Positions 5,514 through 13,909 of a DNA stretch of 21,919 bases are shown here, in pieces (the stretch's first letter is position 1; each line of letters starts with the position of its first letter). Position numbers and translations under genes: made by a program. The notes under the pieces were generated by a model, which worked only from the letters and a program-made list of their open reading frames with translations, searched no databases and was not told where the DNA came from. The stretch is from JACDET01 sp038253825 (GTDB taxonomy: Bacteria; Patescibacteriota; Microgenomatia; Levybacterales; UBA12049): positions 1-21,919 of the forward strand of contig JBBSGT010000020.1 in assembly GCA_038253825.1 (NCBI GenBank), given 5' to 3'.

Positions 5514-6601
5514 TGAAAGAGCTGAAAATAACATTTCCACCATCTACCAAAAATCGTGATTATCCTATTTATATCGGGATAAATCTTATCGAAAAAATTG
5601 CTTCACTTTTTGATCTCACTCAATACTCCAAAGTGTTTGTCATAACTGATACAACCGTTGAGAAACTCTTTTTGAAAAAGCTCCTGAAAAACTTACCTGA
5701 GCAAACAAAATATATCGCAGTACCACCTGGAGAAAAAGCAAAACACGTAGAAAGTGTCATGAAGATATGGACGGCAATGCACGACGCTGGCCTGGATAGG
5801 AAATCTTTAGTTCTAAATCTCGGTGGTGGTGTGATTGGCGATATGGGCGCATTTGCAACCTCAACTTATATGCGAGGACTTGCTTTTATTAATATCCCCA
5901 CGACACTTCTTGCCCAAGTTGACGAAAGTGTAGGTGGGAAAACGGGCGTTGATTTCGCAGGGATTAAAAATATTATTGGAACCTTTGATCAACCCGACGG
6001 TGTTATTATTGATCTACAAACTTTAAAGACGTTGCCAAAAAGAGCATTTCTAGCAAGTTTTGTCGAAATCATCAAACACGGCATGATCCATGATAAACAC
6101 TATTTTGAAAAGGTCACAAGCAAATATCCAACTGATTTCACTGATGAAGAACTTATTGCTATCATTTACGGTTCATGTGAAATAAAAGCACATTATGTGC
6201 AAAACGATGAGCTGGAAGAAAGTGGAATAAGAAAGATTTTAAATTTTGGTCACACCATTGGTCATGCAATTGAAGCAATTAAACTAGAGACTGAAGAACC
6301 ATTGTTGCATGGAGAAGCAGTTTCTCTTGGCATTATTGCTGAGTCAGAAATTTCGAAACAAATGGGATTACTTTCAAGTGAAGAAATGGCAGTTATTAAA
6401 CTAGCCTTACAGAAAGCTGATGCGCCAATAACAGTTACAAATATTGCAGTAGATGCTATCTTCAAAAAAATAAAATCAGATAAAAAGAATACGTTTAATA
6501 AAATAAATTTTTCTCTTTTGCAAGGAATTGGCAATGCTGTATATAACCAACAAGTCCCAGAAGAAATTATTAGCAACGGCATAAAAGCAATTCTCAAATA
6601 A
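5513..6601 (+). CDS. aroB: 3-dehydroquinate synthase
   Basis: The 362-residue enzyme converts DAHP to 3-dehydroquinate using NAD and a divalent metal. The NAD and substrate motifs GGGVIGDMGAFATSTYMRG (104-122), PTTLLAQVDESVGGKTGVD (129-147) and NFGHTIGHAIE (244-254) are intact. Metal ligands E185 (VEIIKHG), H247 and H266 (HGEAVSLG) are present. Length is normal. The ATG overlaps the DAHP synthase stop by one base (TAATG), with AAAGGA just upstream. This is step two of the pathway and follows step one in gene order. Confidence 0.97.
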   Translation: MKELKITFPPSTKNRDYPIYIGINLIEKIASLFDLTQYSKVFVITDTTVEKLFLKKLLKNLPEQTKYIAVPPGEKAKHVESVMKIWTAMHDAGLDRKSLVLNLGGGVIGDMGAFATSTYMRGLAFINIPTTLLAQVDESVGGKTGVDFAGIKNIIGTFDQPDGVIIDLQTLKTLPKRAFLASFVEIIKHGMIHDKHYFEKVTSKYPTDFTDEELIAIIYGSCEIKAHYVQNDELEESGIRKILNFGHTIGHAIEAIKLETEEPLLHGEAVSLGIIAESEISKQMGLLSSEEMAVIKLALQKADAPITVTNIAVDAIFKKIKSDKKNTFNKINFSLLQGIGNAVYNQQVPEEIISNGIKAILK

Positions 6602-6603
6602 TC

Positions 6604-7896
6604 ATGAAAATGATTGCATTACAACCTTTAGAAAAACCATTTGAAAAACATATTATGTTACCCGGATGTATTGGATATACGATTCGGGCTTTAAACATTG
6701 CTGCAATGACCAAAGGAAGTGTGAGAATCGTTAATCCGCTAAAAAGTGATGATACATATGCCATGGTGCGTGCCTTACAGACATTGGGAATTGCAATTGA
6801 AGAAACACAAAATGCTTTTGTTGTTCATGGTGATATCGCTGATGTCGTAGAAAAAGACTATACCATTGACATTGGTCTATCAGGAAGAACTGCCAGAAGT
6901 ATTTTGGGATTGCTTGCAATTGTTCCTGGAAATAAATTAGTAACATGTAAAGAATCATTCAAAAATCGTCCCATCGGAGATCTCGTCGATGGTTTACGAC
7001 AGTTGGGTGCAAACATTGCGTATCTTGAAAACGAAGGACACCTGCCAATAAAAATCACGTCAAGCAAACTAAAACCTGGTACTGCTAAAATGAAAGGTGA
7101 AATAAGCAGTCAATATTTCTCATCGCTGATGATGATTGCACCAATAGTCGGAGATATGACAATTTCTGTTATTGGCAAACAATCTTCAAAACCTTTTATC
7201 GATATGACGACCTCTATCATGAAAGAATTCGGTATATCTGTTGTAAATCAAAATTACCAAACATACACGATAAAAAAACAAACATATATTAATCCCGAAA
7301 TTTACCAAGTCGAGCCAGAGGCGACATCTGCAAGTTATTTCTTTGGCATTGCAGCACTTACCAAAAGTACAATAAGAATTCTTAATATCAATCCTCATTC
7401 TTCGCAAGGTGATATCAGATTTGTCGATATGCTTGAACAAATGGGATGTCTCGTCAAAAAAAATTCAGAGCAACAATGGATCGAAGTGACGGGGACAGAA
7501 AAACTTAAAGGTATAACTGTTGATATGAATGCAACTCCTGATCTCGTGCCAACCCTTGCAGTTGTTGCAGCATTTGCAATAGGAACGACTACCATGACTG
7601 ATATCGCACATGTCCGGGTAAAAGAAACAGATCGGATTGCATCGCCACAGACCGAACTAGCAAAAATGAGAATTGAAACAGAAGCAACAGAAGACACGTT
7701 TTCCATAATTGGCGGCAATCCTAAAGCTGCACAAATTGACACCTATCATGATCACCGAATTGCAATGGCTTTTGCGATTGCCGGAAGCAAAATCCCGGGA
7801 ATGATGATCAATGATGCGGATGTCGTAAGCAAATCATTTCCGAATTACTGGGAAAAGCTGGAAGAGTTGGGAATAAAAACAAAGGGGGTTTCATGA
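6604..7896 (+). CDS. aroA: 3-phosphoshikimate 1-carboxyvinyltransferase (EPSP synthase) with altered active-site loop
   Basis: The 430-residue two-domain enzyme joins PEP to shikimate 3-phosphate. Family motifs include FKNRPIGDL (119-127), EPEATSASYF (237-246), DMNATPD with D313, RVKETDR (338-344), YHDHRIAMAFA (381-391) and VVSKSFPNYW (407-416). Two usually conserved segments differ. The N-terminal PGSKS-x-x-NRAL loop reads PGCIGYTIRAL (20-30), so the Lys that contacts both substrates is Ile23. The PEP-site GNAGT-x-x-R reads GLSGRTAR (91-98). The other catalytic residues are retained and the operon contains no second copy, so activity is likely but substrate contacts must differ. Behaviour toward PEP analogues cannot be predicted. 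It starts two bases after aroB without a visible ribosome-binding site and overlaps aroK by four bases. Confidence 0.93.
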   Translation: MKMIALQPLEKPFEKHIMLPGCIGYTIRALNIAAMTKGSVRIVNPLKSDDTYAMVRALQTLGIAIEETQNAFVVHGDIADVVEKDYTIDIGLSGRTARSILGLLAIVPGNKLVTCKESFKNRPIGDLVDGLRQLGANIAYLENEGHLPIKITSSKLKPGTAKMKGEISSQYFSSLMMIAPIVGDMTISVIGKQSSKPFIDMTTSIMKEFGISVVNQNYQTYTIKKQTYINPEIYQVEPEATSASYFFGIAALTKSTIRILNINPHSSQGDIRFVDMLEQMGCLVKKNSEQQWIEVTGTEKLKGITVDMNATPDLVPTLAVVAAFAIGTTTMTDIAHVRVKETDRIASPQTELAKMRIETEATEDTFSIIGGNPKAAQIDTYHDHRIAMAFAIAGSKIPGMMINDADVVSKSFPNYWEKLEELGIKTKGVS

Positions 7897-8405
7897 ACAT
7901 TATTTTAATTGGCATGCGAGGGAGTGGGAAAACGATCGTTGCTCGATTAATGGCAAAAAGATTGGACAGAGAATTTATCGATATGGATCAAATGATTGTT
8001 AAAAAAAACAACATGAGTATTCAAAAATTAGTTGCAGATTGTGGATGGGATTACTTTCGCAAAAAAGAAGATGAAACTGTTAAAGAACTTTCTCAAAGAA
8101 ATAATACAGTAATCGCAACAGGCGGTGGAGTTGTAATCAATCCTGAAAATGTTAGAGCACTGAAAAAACATGGAAAGTTTGTGTACCTCCAAGCGCCAGT
8201 AGAAATACTTTTGCAACGAATAAAAATTGACCTGGAACGTCCACCACTTACTGATAAAAAAAGTCCCGAAGAAGAAATGGAAGAATTACTAAAACAGAGA
8301 AAAAAGCTATATGAAAATGCTGCGGATGTGAAAATTGATACAGAAGCTTTATCGCCTGAAGAAATTGCAGATATAATTATTGAAAAACTAAAAGTAAAAC
8401 TATGA
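7893..8405 (+). CDS. aroK: Shikimate kinase
   Basis: This 170-residue P-loop kinase phosphorylates shikimate at position 3. The Walker A motif is GMRGSGKT (7-14), followed by FIDMDQMI with the substrate-binding Asp, YFRKKEDE with the shikimate-binding Arg, the ATGGGVV loop and LERPPLT with the lid Arg. Length is typical. It overlaps aroA and aroE by ATGA and has an AGGGGG ribosome-binding site within the end of aroA. The overlaps imply translational coupling. Confidence 0.96.
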   Translation: MNIILIGMRGSGKTIVARLMAKRLDREFIDMDQMIVKKNNMSIQKLVADCGWDYFRKKEDETVKELSQRNNTVIATGGGVVINPENVRALKKHGKFVYLQAPVEILLQRIKIDLERPPLTDKKSPEEEMEELLKQRKKLYENAADVKIDTEALSPEEIADIIIEKLKVKL

Positions 8406-9226
8406 AAATAACAGCCAAAACAAAATTCTGTATGGTAATCGGAGATCCAATTGAACACTCTCTTTCACCTGTTATGCATAATGTGGGATATAAAGCATTA
8501 AGAATTGATAATGATTTCGTGTATATCGCAGCTCATGTGAAACCAGCAGATCTGTCTCAAGCTGTACAAGGTTTCCGTGCTTTGCAAATAAAAGGAGTCT
8601 CAGTAACCCTACCTCATAAAACTACAATTATGCAATATCTTGATACTATTGATGATGCAGCACAAAAAATTGGCGCAGTAAATACCATTATAAACGACAA
8701 AGGCAAACTTAAAGGGTTAAACACAGATTGGACCGCAATTATTACTTCACTGGAAAAAATAACAAAATTGTCTGGAAAAAATATTGCATTGCTTGGAGCT
8801 GGAGGAGTAGCACGAGGAGCTTTATATGCATTTACACAAAATGATGGAAAGGTAACAATTTTTAATCGGACTATAGATGTAGCAAAAAAACTTGCAGAAG
8901 AATTCGGTTGCAAGTATGCATCATTAAATGATTTAGAAAAAGTAGCAGATTCGGAGATTATTTTTAATGCAACATCTGTTGGGTTACATCCAAATACAAA
9001 TCAAACACCATTGCCAAATAAATATATTACAAAAAAACATATCGTTTTTGATGCCATCTATTCACCATATGAAACACGATTATTGCGCGAAGCCAAACGA
9101 CAAGGAGCAACAGTAATTCATGGCATGGAAATGTTCTTATATCAAGGCATGGCACAATTTGAACTTTATACAAACCATATCGCACCAGAAGAAGCGATGA
9201 GAAAGGTTCTCCAACAGTATGTCTAA
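8402..9226 (+). CDS. aroE: Shikimate dehydrogenase
   Basis: This 274-residue enzyme reduces 3-dehydroshikimate to shikimate. The substrate site is shown by GDPIEHSLSPVMHN (14-27), VTLPHK with catalytic K73, GAVNTI (91-96) and NTDW with D109. The cofactor domain has LLGAGGVARGA (130-140) and FNRT, whose Arg favours NADPH. The C-terminal HGMEMFLYQGMAQFELYT is characteristic. It overlaps aroK by four bases and aroD by eight. Confidence 0.96.
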   Translation: MKITAKTKFCMVIGDPIEHSLSPVMHNVGYKALRIDNDFVYIAAHVKPADLSQAVQGFRALQIKGVSVTLPHKTTIMQYLDTIDDAAQKIGAVNTIINDKGKLKGLNTDWTAIITSLEKITKLSGKNIALLGAGGVARGALYAFTQNDGKVTIFNRTIDVAKKLAEEFGCKYASLNDLEKVADSEIIFNATSVGLHPNTNQTPLPNKYITKKHIVFDAIYSPYETRLLREAKRQGATVIHGMEMFLYQGMAQFELYTNHIAPEEAMRKVLQQYV

Positions 9227-9914
9227 AATAAAGTATTGTTTGCCGATTATTAAAATGAAAAAAGCTAAAGTTTTATCAGAAATAAAAAAATATCCTTCCT
9301 ATGATTTCTATGAAATCTGGCTTGATTATCTTGAAGATCTTGATGAGATATTTATCGAGTACCTTATTAGTCAGCACGGTAAAAAACTTATTTTACTATT
9401 GCGCAGAAATAATTTAGAAATCCCCAAACTTTCATTGCAAATACGACAAAAGGTGATGCGCTTACTCGCAAACAAAAAAGTATTTCTTGATCTTGATATC
9501 TCACAAAAAGAAGAGCTTTCTTTTATAAAACAAGAGAAACTCCACATACAATTACTGTGTTCCTATCACAACTATAAAGAGACACCCGGTGAGAAATCAC
9601 TTACTGATATTCTTGCAATTATGAAAAAACAAAATCCTGTTATTTATAAAATTGCAACCTTTTGTAATGATGAAAATGATGCTATTTGTTTAATGAAACT
9701 TTTAGTAAAACTAAAATCACAAGACCAACAATACATTATTCTTGGCATGGGGAAATTTGGTACAATAACAAGAATTGCAGGAGCGATCTGGGGCAACGCA
9801 ATTAACTTTGTTCCAAACACAAAAAAGGAAGCAAGCGCGCCAGGACAATTAACAAAAAATGAAACTGAAATTATTTATAATATACTAACTAACCAAACAG
9901 ATAATAACTTATAA
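9219..9914 (+). CDS. aroD: 3-dehydroquinate dehydratase, type I
   Basis: This 231-residue type I enzyme dehydrates 3-dehydroquinate through a Schiff base. The catalytic pair is H117 in CSYHNYKETP and K144 in VIYKIATF, and the C-terminal SAPGQLT segment closes the active site. It is diverged in its N-terminal half, where YEIWLDYLEDLDE stands for the usual E-x-R-x-D motif: the Arg is not obvious. The start overlaps aroE. It is the only dehydroquinase seen, so it should be the functional one. Confidence 0.93.
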   Translation: MSKIKYCLPIIKMKKAKVLSEIKKYPSYDFYEIWLDYLEDLDEIFIEYLISQHGKKLILLLRRNNLEIPKLSLQIRQKVMRLLANKKVFLDLDISQKEELSFIKQEKLHIQLLCSYHNYKETPGEKSLTDILAIMKKQNPVIYKIATFCNDENDAICLMKLLVKLKSQDQQYIILGMGKFGTITRIAGAIWGNAINFVPNTKKEASAPGQLTKNETEIIYNILTNQTDNNL

Positions 9915-9920
9915 CTATCT

Positions 9921-11006
9921 ATGGCCGGCAATACTTTTGGACAATTATTTACAATAACAACATTTGGAGAATCCCACGGAGGAGGAGTTGGGTGCGTGAT
10001 TGATGGTTGCCCACCCAATATCAGCATCAATGAAAAAGAAATTCAAAAAGAACTTGATCGACGCAAGCCAGGACAAAGTGACATTACCACCCCTCGAAAA
10101 GAACAAGATATTATCCATATTCTCTCTGGAGTTTTTGAGGGGAGAACTACTGGCACCCCAATCCTGTTACTTGCACATAATACCAATACCAAACCAGAAG
10201 ATTACTATGATCTTAAAGAACTTTATCGCCCCGGTCATGCTGATTATACTTACCAACAAAAGTATGGCATTCGAAATTGGATGGGAAGTGGGAGAGCATC
10301 AGCACGTGAAACACTAGCCAGAGTTGCAGCAGGTGCAATAGCTAAAAAATATCTGAAAGAAAAACTCGGTATCGAAATCCTCAGTTATGTCGAACAAGTT
10401 GGACCTATTCAAACTGAAGTAGATTATGAACAAGTTACTTCAGAAATGATAGAAAAAAATATTGTCCGCTGTCCTGATCAAAAAGTTGCACAGCAAATGA
10501 TCAATCTTATAGAAACGGTGCGAGATGAAGGTGATTCAATTGGAGGTGTTATCAAAGGTGTTATCAAACATGTCCCTGCAGGACTAGGTGAGCCGGTGTT
10601 TGATAAACTAAATGCTGATCTTGGAAAAGCAATGCTCAGTATCAATGCAGTCAAAGGATTTGAAATCGGATCAGGTTTTGCAGGTGTTAGGAAACAGGGA
10701 AGTGAACATAACGATATGTTTTATACCGATAACAATGATGATGTAAAAACCAAAACGAATAATAGCGGTGGTGTCTTGGGAGGGATATCGAACGGGCAAA
10801 CAATTCATTTTCGCGTGGCTTTTAAATCTGTTTCAACAATTAAGAAAAAGCAGTCAACAATAACAATTGATAAAAAGGCAGTCAATTTAGAAGCAAGCGG
10901 TCGTCATGATCCTTGTGTTCTCCCACGCGCTGTCCCAATTGTGGATGCAATGAGTGCATTGGTAGTTATGGATCATTATCTGAGACACAAGGCACAGAAT
11001 CTCTAA
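9921..11006 (+). CDS. aroC: Chorismate synthase
   Basis: This 361-residue enzyme forms chorismate from EPSP with reduced FMN. It is well conserved: FGESHGGGVGCVIDG near the N-terminus, RRKPGQSD, LYRPGHADYTYQQKYG, and GSGRASARETLARVAAGA in the middle, then GGVLGGISNG and RHDPCVLPRAVPIVDAM near the end. It starts six bases after aroD. It is the last gene of the tightly overlapping block; a palindromic repeat follows before chorismate mutase. Confidence 0.97.
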   Translation: MAGNTFGQLFTITTFGESHGGGVGCVIDGCPPNISINEKEIQKELDRRKPGQSDITTPRKEQDIIHILSGVFEGRTTGTPILLLAHNTNTKPEDYYDLKELYRPGHADYTYQQKYGIRNWMGSGRASARETLARVAAGAIAKKYLKEKLGIEILSYVEQVGPIQTEVDYEQVTSEMIEKNIVRCPDQKVAQQMINLIETVRDEGDSIGGVIKGVIKHVPAGLGEPVFDKLNADLGKAMLSINAVKGFEIGSGFAGVRKQGSEHNDMFYTDNNDDVKTKTNNSGGVLGGISNGQTIHFRVAFKSVSTIKKKQSTITIDKKAVNLEASGRHDPCVLPRAVPIVDAMSALVVMDHYLRHKAQNL

Positions 11007-11008
11007 CT

Positions 11009-11060
11009 GTCATGCCTGCGAAGGTCTTTGATGCCCCGAGGGGTGCAGGAATCTATAATT
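11009..11060 (+). repeat. Small palindromic intergenic repeat (GTCAT...GAATC type)
   Basis: The element begins GTCATGCCTGC (11009-11019) and ends GCAGGAATC (11045-11053); CCTGC and GCAGG form a stem, and an inner CCCC/GGGG palindrome lies at 11034-11043. Ends of the form GTCAT...GGAATC are typical of short dispersed bacterial repeats, and a related element occurs at 13804-13873. Its right end runs into the -10 box of chorismate mutase. Confidence 0.6.
11054..11059 (+). promoter_or_regulatory. -10 box TATAAT before chorismate mutase
   Basis: A perfect TATAAT directly follows the repeat end GGAATC and stands six bases before ATG 11066, as in other putative leaderless starts of this window. The only -35 candidate, TTGATG at 11028-11033, is 20 bases away, longer than ideal. 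Confidence 0.5.
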
Positions 11061-11065
11061 CAATT

Positions 11066-11335
11066 ATGAAAAAAGATTTACAAGAATTACGAAAAGTTAT
11101 TGATACCCTTGATGCACAAATCATCGAGCTATTGGCAAAAAGAATGCAAGCAGTAAAGTTGGTGGGAGAATATAAAGCAGCACAAAATATCCAACCTCTT
11201 GATAAAAATCGTTGGCAGGAAGTATTGGATTCAAAGAGAGAGCAAGCAAAAGCGTTGGGTCTTTCCGAGAAATTAGTAGAGGATATTTATGAACGCATCC
11301 ATCAAGAAGCACTGCGTATTGAAAAAGAACTATGA
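11066..11335 (+). CDS. Chorismate mutase, AroQ type, single domain
   Basis: This 89-residue all-helical protein rearranges chorismate to prephenate. Active-site residues of the AroQ fold fall in order: R9 (LRKVID), R26 (LAKRM), K37 (VGEYK), D46 and R49. The free-standing domain has no transit signal and is expected in the cytoplasm as a dimer. A longer frame open from 10913 would include the end of aroC and the whole repeat, so ATG 11066 is preferred. It overlaps the aminotransferase gene by four bases (ATGA) and supplies the substrate for the fused dehydrogenase/dehydratase encoded next but one. Confidence 0.93.
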   Translation: MKKDLQELRKVIDTLDAQIIELLAKRMQAVKLVGEYKAAQNIQPLDKNRWQEVLDSKREQAKALGLSEKLVEDIYERIHQEALRIEKEL

Positions 11336-12480
11336 AATTTTCCCATGCCAAGCGTTTAGATCAGTTCCCGGAATATGTCTTTTCAAAACTTGATAAGATA
11401 ATCGCTGAAGTCGAAAAAACTTCCGGCAAAAAAGTACTGAACATAGCAGTCGGTTCCCCGGATATTCCTCCCAGCAAAATTTATATTGCACAACTCCACT
11501 CCTATCTTATGGAACCAACAGCACATAAGTATCCAGGATACGGGCCATTACCGGAATTTAGAGATGCCATTATTTCATGGTATCAAAAACGATTTGGTGT
11601 TACATTAAACGATGGAGAAGTCTATCAGCTAAACGGTGCTAAAGATGCGATCAGTCTTTTACCGCTGGCTTTTTTAAATCCGGATGATGAAGTACTCCTC
11701 CCTGATCCAGGATATCAAGGATATATGGGACCTCAGTTACTTGCAGGAGCTAAACCAATCACTTATACACTTTCTGATGATCCAGATCATCTCATTGATT
11801 TGGATGCATTAACACGACAAGTAACACCCAAAACAAAATGCATGTGGATTAATTTCCCATCCAATCCCACCGGACAAGTCATCACTATTTTAGAATTAAA
11901 AAGACTTGTTGAGTTTGCACAGACACATAATATTTTTCTTATCTATGACAATGCTTATTCTGAAATCACCTTTGATGGTTATATTGCACCAAGCATACTC
12001 CAAATTCCTGATGCGAAAGAAGTGGCAGTTGAGATTAATTCATTTTCGAAATCCTACTCATTTGCAGGATACAGAATGGGTTGGATTGTCGGTAATGCAT
12101 CAATCATTACCTCGCTTGCTAAATTAAAATCCCACATGGATTCAGGACTGAGTATTCCTTTACAAAAAGTTGGAGCATATATGTTAACGAATCCTGACAC
12201 AGCATGGCATACACAAATGCTTGCAACCTATGCAGACCGAAGACATGAAATAGGAAATTTTTTGACTCATTTGCAATTAACATTTTCTTTACCAAAAGGT
12301 GGACTTTATATCTGGGCAAAAATACCAACAAAAGAAACAAATGCTTGGGATTACTGCATGCGATTATTGCAAGAAAAAAATATTCTTCTGACACCAGGAA
12401 CTGCTTTTGGTAACAAAGGAGAGCGTTATGTCAGAGCGAGTTTTTGTGGAAATGTTACAACAATAAACGATTATTTTTAA
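11332..12480 (+). CDS. PLP-dependent aminotransferase class I/II, probably aromatic
   Basis: This 382-residue fold-type I enzyme has the family landmarks HKYPGYGPLPEFRDAI, NFPSNPTGQV, YDNAYSEI and the cofactor-lysine motif NSFSKSYSFAGYRMGW, followed by the C-terminal RASF arginine that binds the substrate carboxylate. By overall sequence it resembles the LL-diaminopimelate/alanine/aspartate aminotransferase group. The operon position between chorismate mutase and TyrA-PheA points to the transamination of phenylpyruvate and hydroxyphenylpyruvate, or of prephenate. This specificity is inferred from neighbours only. It has no visible ribosome-binding site and overlaps the preceding gene, so it is probably coupled to it. 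Confidence 0.88.
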   Translation: MKFSHAKRLDQFPEYVFSKLDKIIAEVEKTSGKKVLNIAVGSPDIPPSKIYIAQLHSYLMEPTAHKYPGYGPLPEFRDAIISWYQKRFGVTLNDGEVYQLNGAKDAISLLPLAFLNPDDEVLLPDPGYQGYMGPQLLAGAKPITYTLSDDPDHLIDLDALTRQVTPKTKCMWINFPSNPTGQVITILELKRLVEFAQTHNIFLIYDNAYSEITFDGYIAPSILQIPDAKEVAVEINSFSKSYSFAGYRMGWIVGNASIITSLAKLKSHMDSGLSIPLQKVGAYMLTNPDTAWHTQMLATYADRRHEIGNFLTHLQLTFSLPKGGLYIWAKIPTKETNAWDYCMRLLQEKNILLTPGTAFGNKGERYVRASFCGNVTTINDYF

Positions 12481-12481
12481 T

Positions 12482-13795
12482 ATGCAAAAAATTACAATCA
12501 TTGGTTTTGGTAGATTTGGACAGACACTTTATAGATTGCTGAAAAGTGATTTTGACGTGCTCATCTATACCCGAAAATCTTTCGCTGATAAATCAGTCAA
12601 ACAAACGCAAAGTCTTGAAGAAGCATACACCTCATCAATAATTTTTCATGCTGTCCCTATCGCTGCATTTGAGACTGTTATAAGTGAACATAAAAAATAT
12701 TTCCGTGATGATCATACTCTTATTGATGTTCTGTCAGTCAAACACCATCCTGCAGTCATATTTGAGAGATATCTTATTGATACAAAAACTCAAGCTTTAT
12801 TAACTCATCCAATGTTTGGACCGGATAGTAGTAAAGATAGTTTTGATGGATTGCCAATTGTTCTTGATCGGTTCAGAACTGATAAGAAGACATATACCTT
12901 TTGGAAAAAGTATTTTAATGAGAAGCAGTTGCGAGTTATCGAACTGACAGCTGATCAGCATGATCAACTTGCTGCAAATTCGCAGGGCATTACACATTTT
13001 ATTGGGAGAATGCTTGATGAATTTGCTATGCAAAAGACAGCAATTGACACAACCGGAGCCAAAAAATTGCTCGAGGTAAAAGAACAAACATGCAATGATA
13101 CCTGGGAACTTTTTACCAATTTACAACAATATAATCCCTACACAAAAGACATGCGTATCAGACTTGGCGAGGCATACGACGCGTTATATAACAAACTTAT
13201 ACCCAAACAAAAAACGAAAAAACATCTTACGATTGGCATACAAGGCGGCAAAGGAAGTTTTAATGAGGAGGCGATTTACTATTATCTCAAACGAAATAAG
13301 ATAACTGAGTACAAAATTAATTATTTATATACGTCCAAAAACGTTATGCAACAGTTGCATGAAGGAGATATTGATTTGGGATTGATGGCAACACATAATT
13401 CTATCGGTGGTATCGTCATGGAAACAATTGAAGCATTGGCGCATTACAAATGTGCTATTGTGGAAGATTTTGCTATTAAAATTGCTCATACATTAATGAT
13501 ACGTCCTGATGCGAGATTACAAGATGTTGATACTATTATGGCACATCCACAGGTTTTTGCCCAATGTAAAGAAACACTCATGCAAAAATATCCACAACTT
13601 AAACAAACTTCAGGAGAAGGAGAATTAATTGATCATGCACTGGTTGCCAAACATTTAGCAGAAAAGAAATTGCCCAAAAATATTGCCACCATGGGAAGTA
13701 AAATTCTTGCTGATATATATGGATTAACTATCATTGAAGAAAACCTCCAAGACTCGAAGAACAATTACACAAGCTTTTTGTTGATTGAGAGATAG
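12482..13795 (+). CDS. Fused prephenate (arogenate) dehydrogenase - prephenate dehydratase
   Basis: This 437-residue protein joins the two competing prephenate enzymes. Residues 1 to about 240 are TyrA: NAD(P) loop GFGRFG (8-13), DVLSVK, THPMFGP (108-114) and SQGITHFIGRML (167-178). Residues about 247-437 are prephenate dehydratase: GIQGGKGSFNEEA (252-264), THNSIGG with N306, IAHTLMI, HPQVFAQC with Q357 and the catalytic Thr in TSF (430-432). The usual TRF is TSF here. The chain ends six residues after this motif, so the C-terminal ACT domain that gives Phe feedback is absent. There is no chorismate mutase domain; that is a separate gene upstream. One polypeptide thus makes the precursors of both Tyr and Phe. 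It begins one base after the aminotransferase stop. Confidence 0.92.
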   Translation: MQKITIIGFGRFGQTLYRLLKSDFDVLIYTRKSFADKSVKQTQSLEEAYTSSIIFHAVPIAAFETVISEHKKYFRDDHTLIDVLSVKHHPAVIFERYLIDTKTQALLTHPMFGPDSSKDSFDGLPIVLDRFRTDKKTYTFWKKYFNEKQLRVIELTADQHDQLAANSQGITHFIGRMLDEFAMQKTAIDTTGAKKLLEVKEQTCNDTWELFTNLQQYNPYTKDMRIRLGEAYDALYNKLIPKQKTKKHLTIGIQGGKGSFNEEAIYYYLKRNKITEYKINYLYTSKNVMQQLHEGDIDLGLMATHNSIGGIVMETIEALAHYKCAIVEDFAIKIAHTLMIRPDARLQDVDTIMAHPQVFAQCKETLMQKYPQLKQTSGEGELIDHALVAKHLAEKKLPKNIATMGSKILADIYGLTIIEENLQDSKNNYTSFLLIER

Positions 13796-13803
13796 TAAAC
13801 TTT

Positions 13804-13873
13804 GTCATCCCTGGACGCAAACCAGGGATCTAAAAATCAAAGGAATATAGATTCCCGTATACTCGGGAATGAC
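13804..13873 (+). repeat. Composite palindromic repeat between tyrA-pheA and pheS
   Basis: The element starts GTCATCCC and ends GGGAATGAC, making imperfect terminal inverted repeats. It contains two hairpins: TCCCTGG/CCAGGGA (13808-13814 with 13822-13828) and ATTCCCG/CGGGAAT (13851-13857 with 13864-13870). The ends match the type seen at 11009-11060. It looks like two copies of a GTCAT-type repeat in opposite orientation. The hairpins lack T-runs and are not convincing terminators. Confidence 0.7.
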
Positions 13874-13902
13874 ATGTGTAAACAGTGAGTATATGATAAA
13901 AT
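13869..13902 (+). promoter_or_regulatory. Candidate pheS promoter
   Basis: ATGACA (13869-13874, five of six -35 matches) formed by the end of the palindromic repeat lies 17 bases before TATGAT (13892-13897, five of six -10 matches). A second possible -10, TAAAAT (13897-13902), lies seven bases before the ATG at 13910. Either would give a transcript with almost no leader. Confidence 0.5.
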
Positions 13903-13909
13903 AAACCAT

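Noticed and set aside
4581..8405. Recoding of TGA as glycine, as in some CPR groups
   Set aside because: TGA ends several genes inside tight ATGA overlaps, and frames continuing through it lose homology.
10913..11065. Longer chorismate mutase frame opening within aroC
   Set aside because: The extension translates the aroC end in another frame plus the palindromic repeat. The AroQ domain needs only the residues from ATG 11066.
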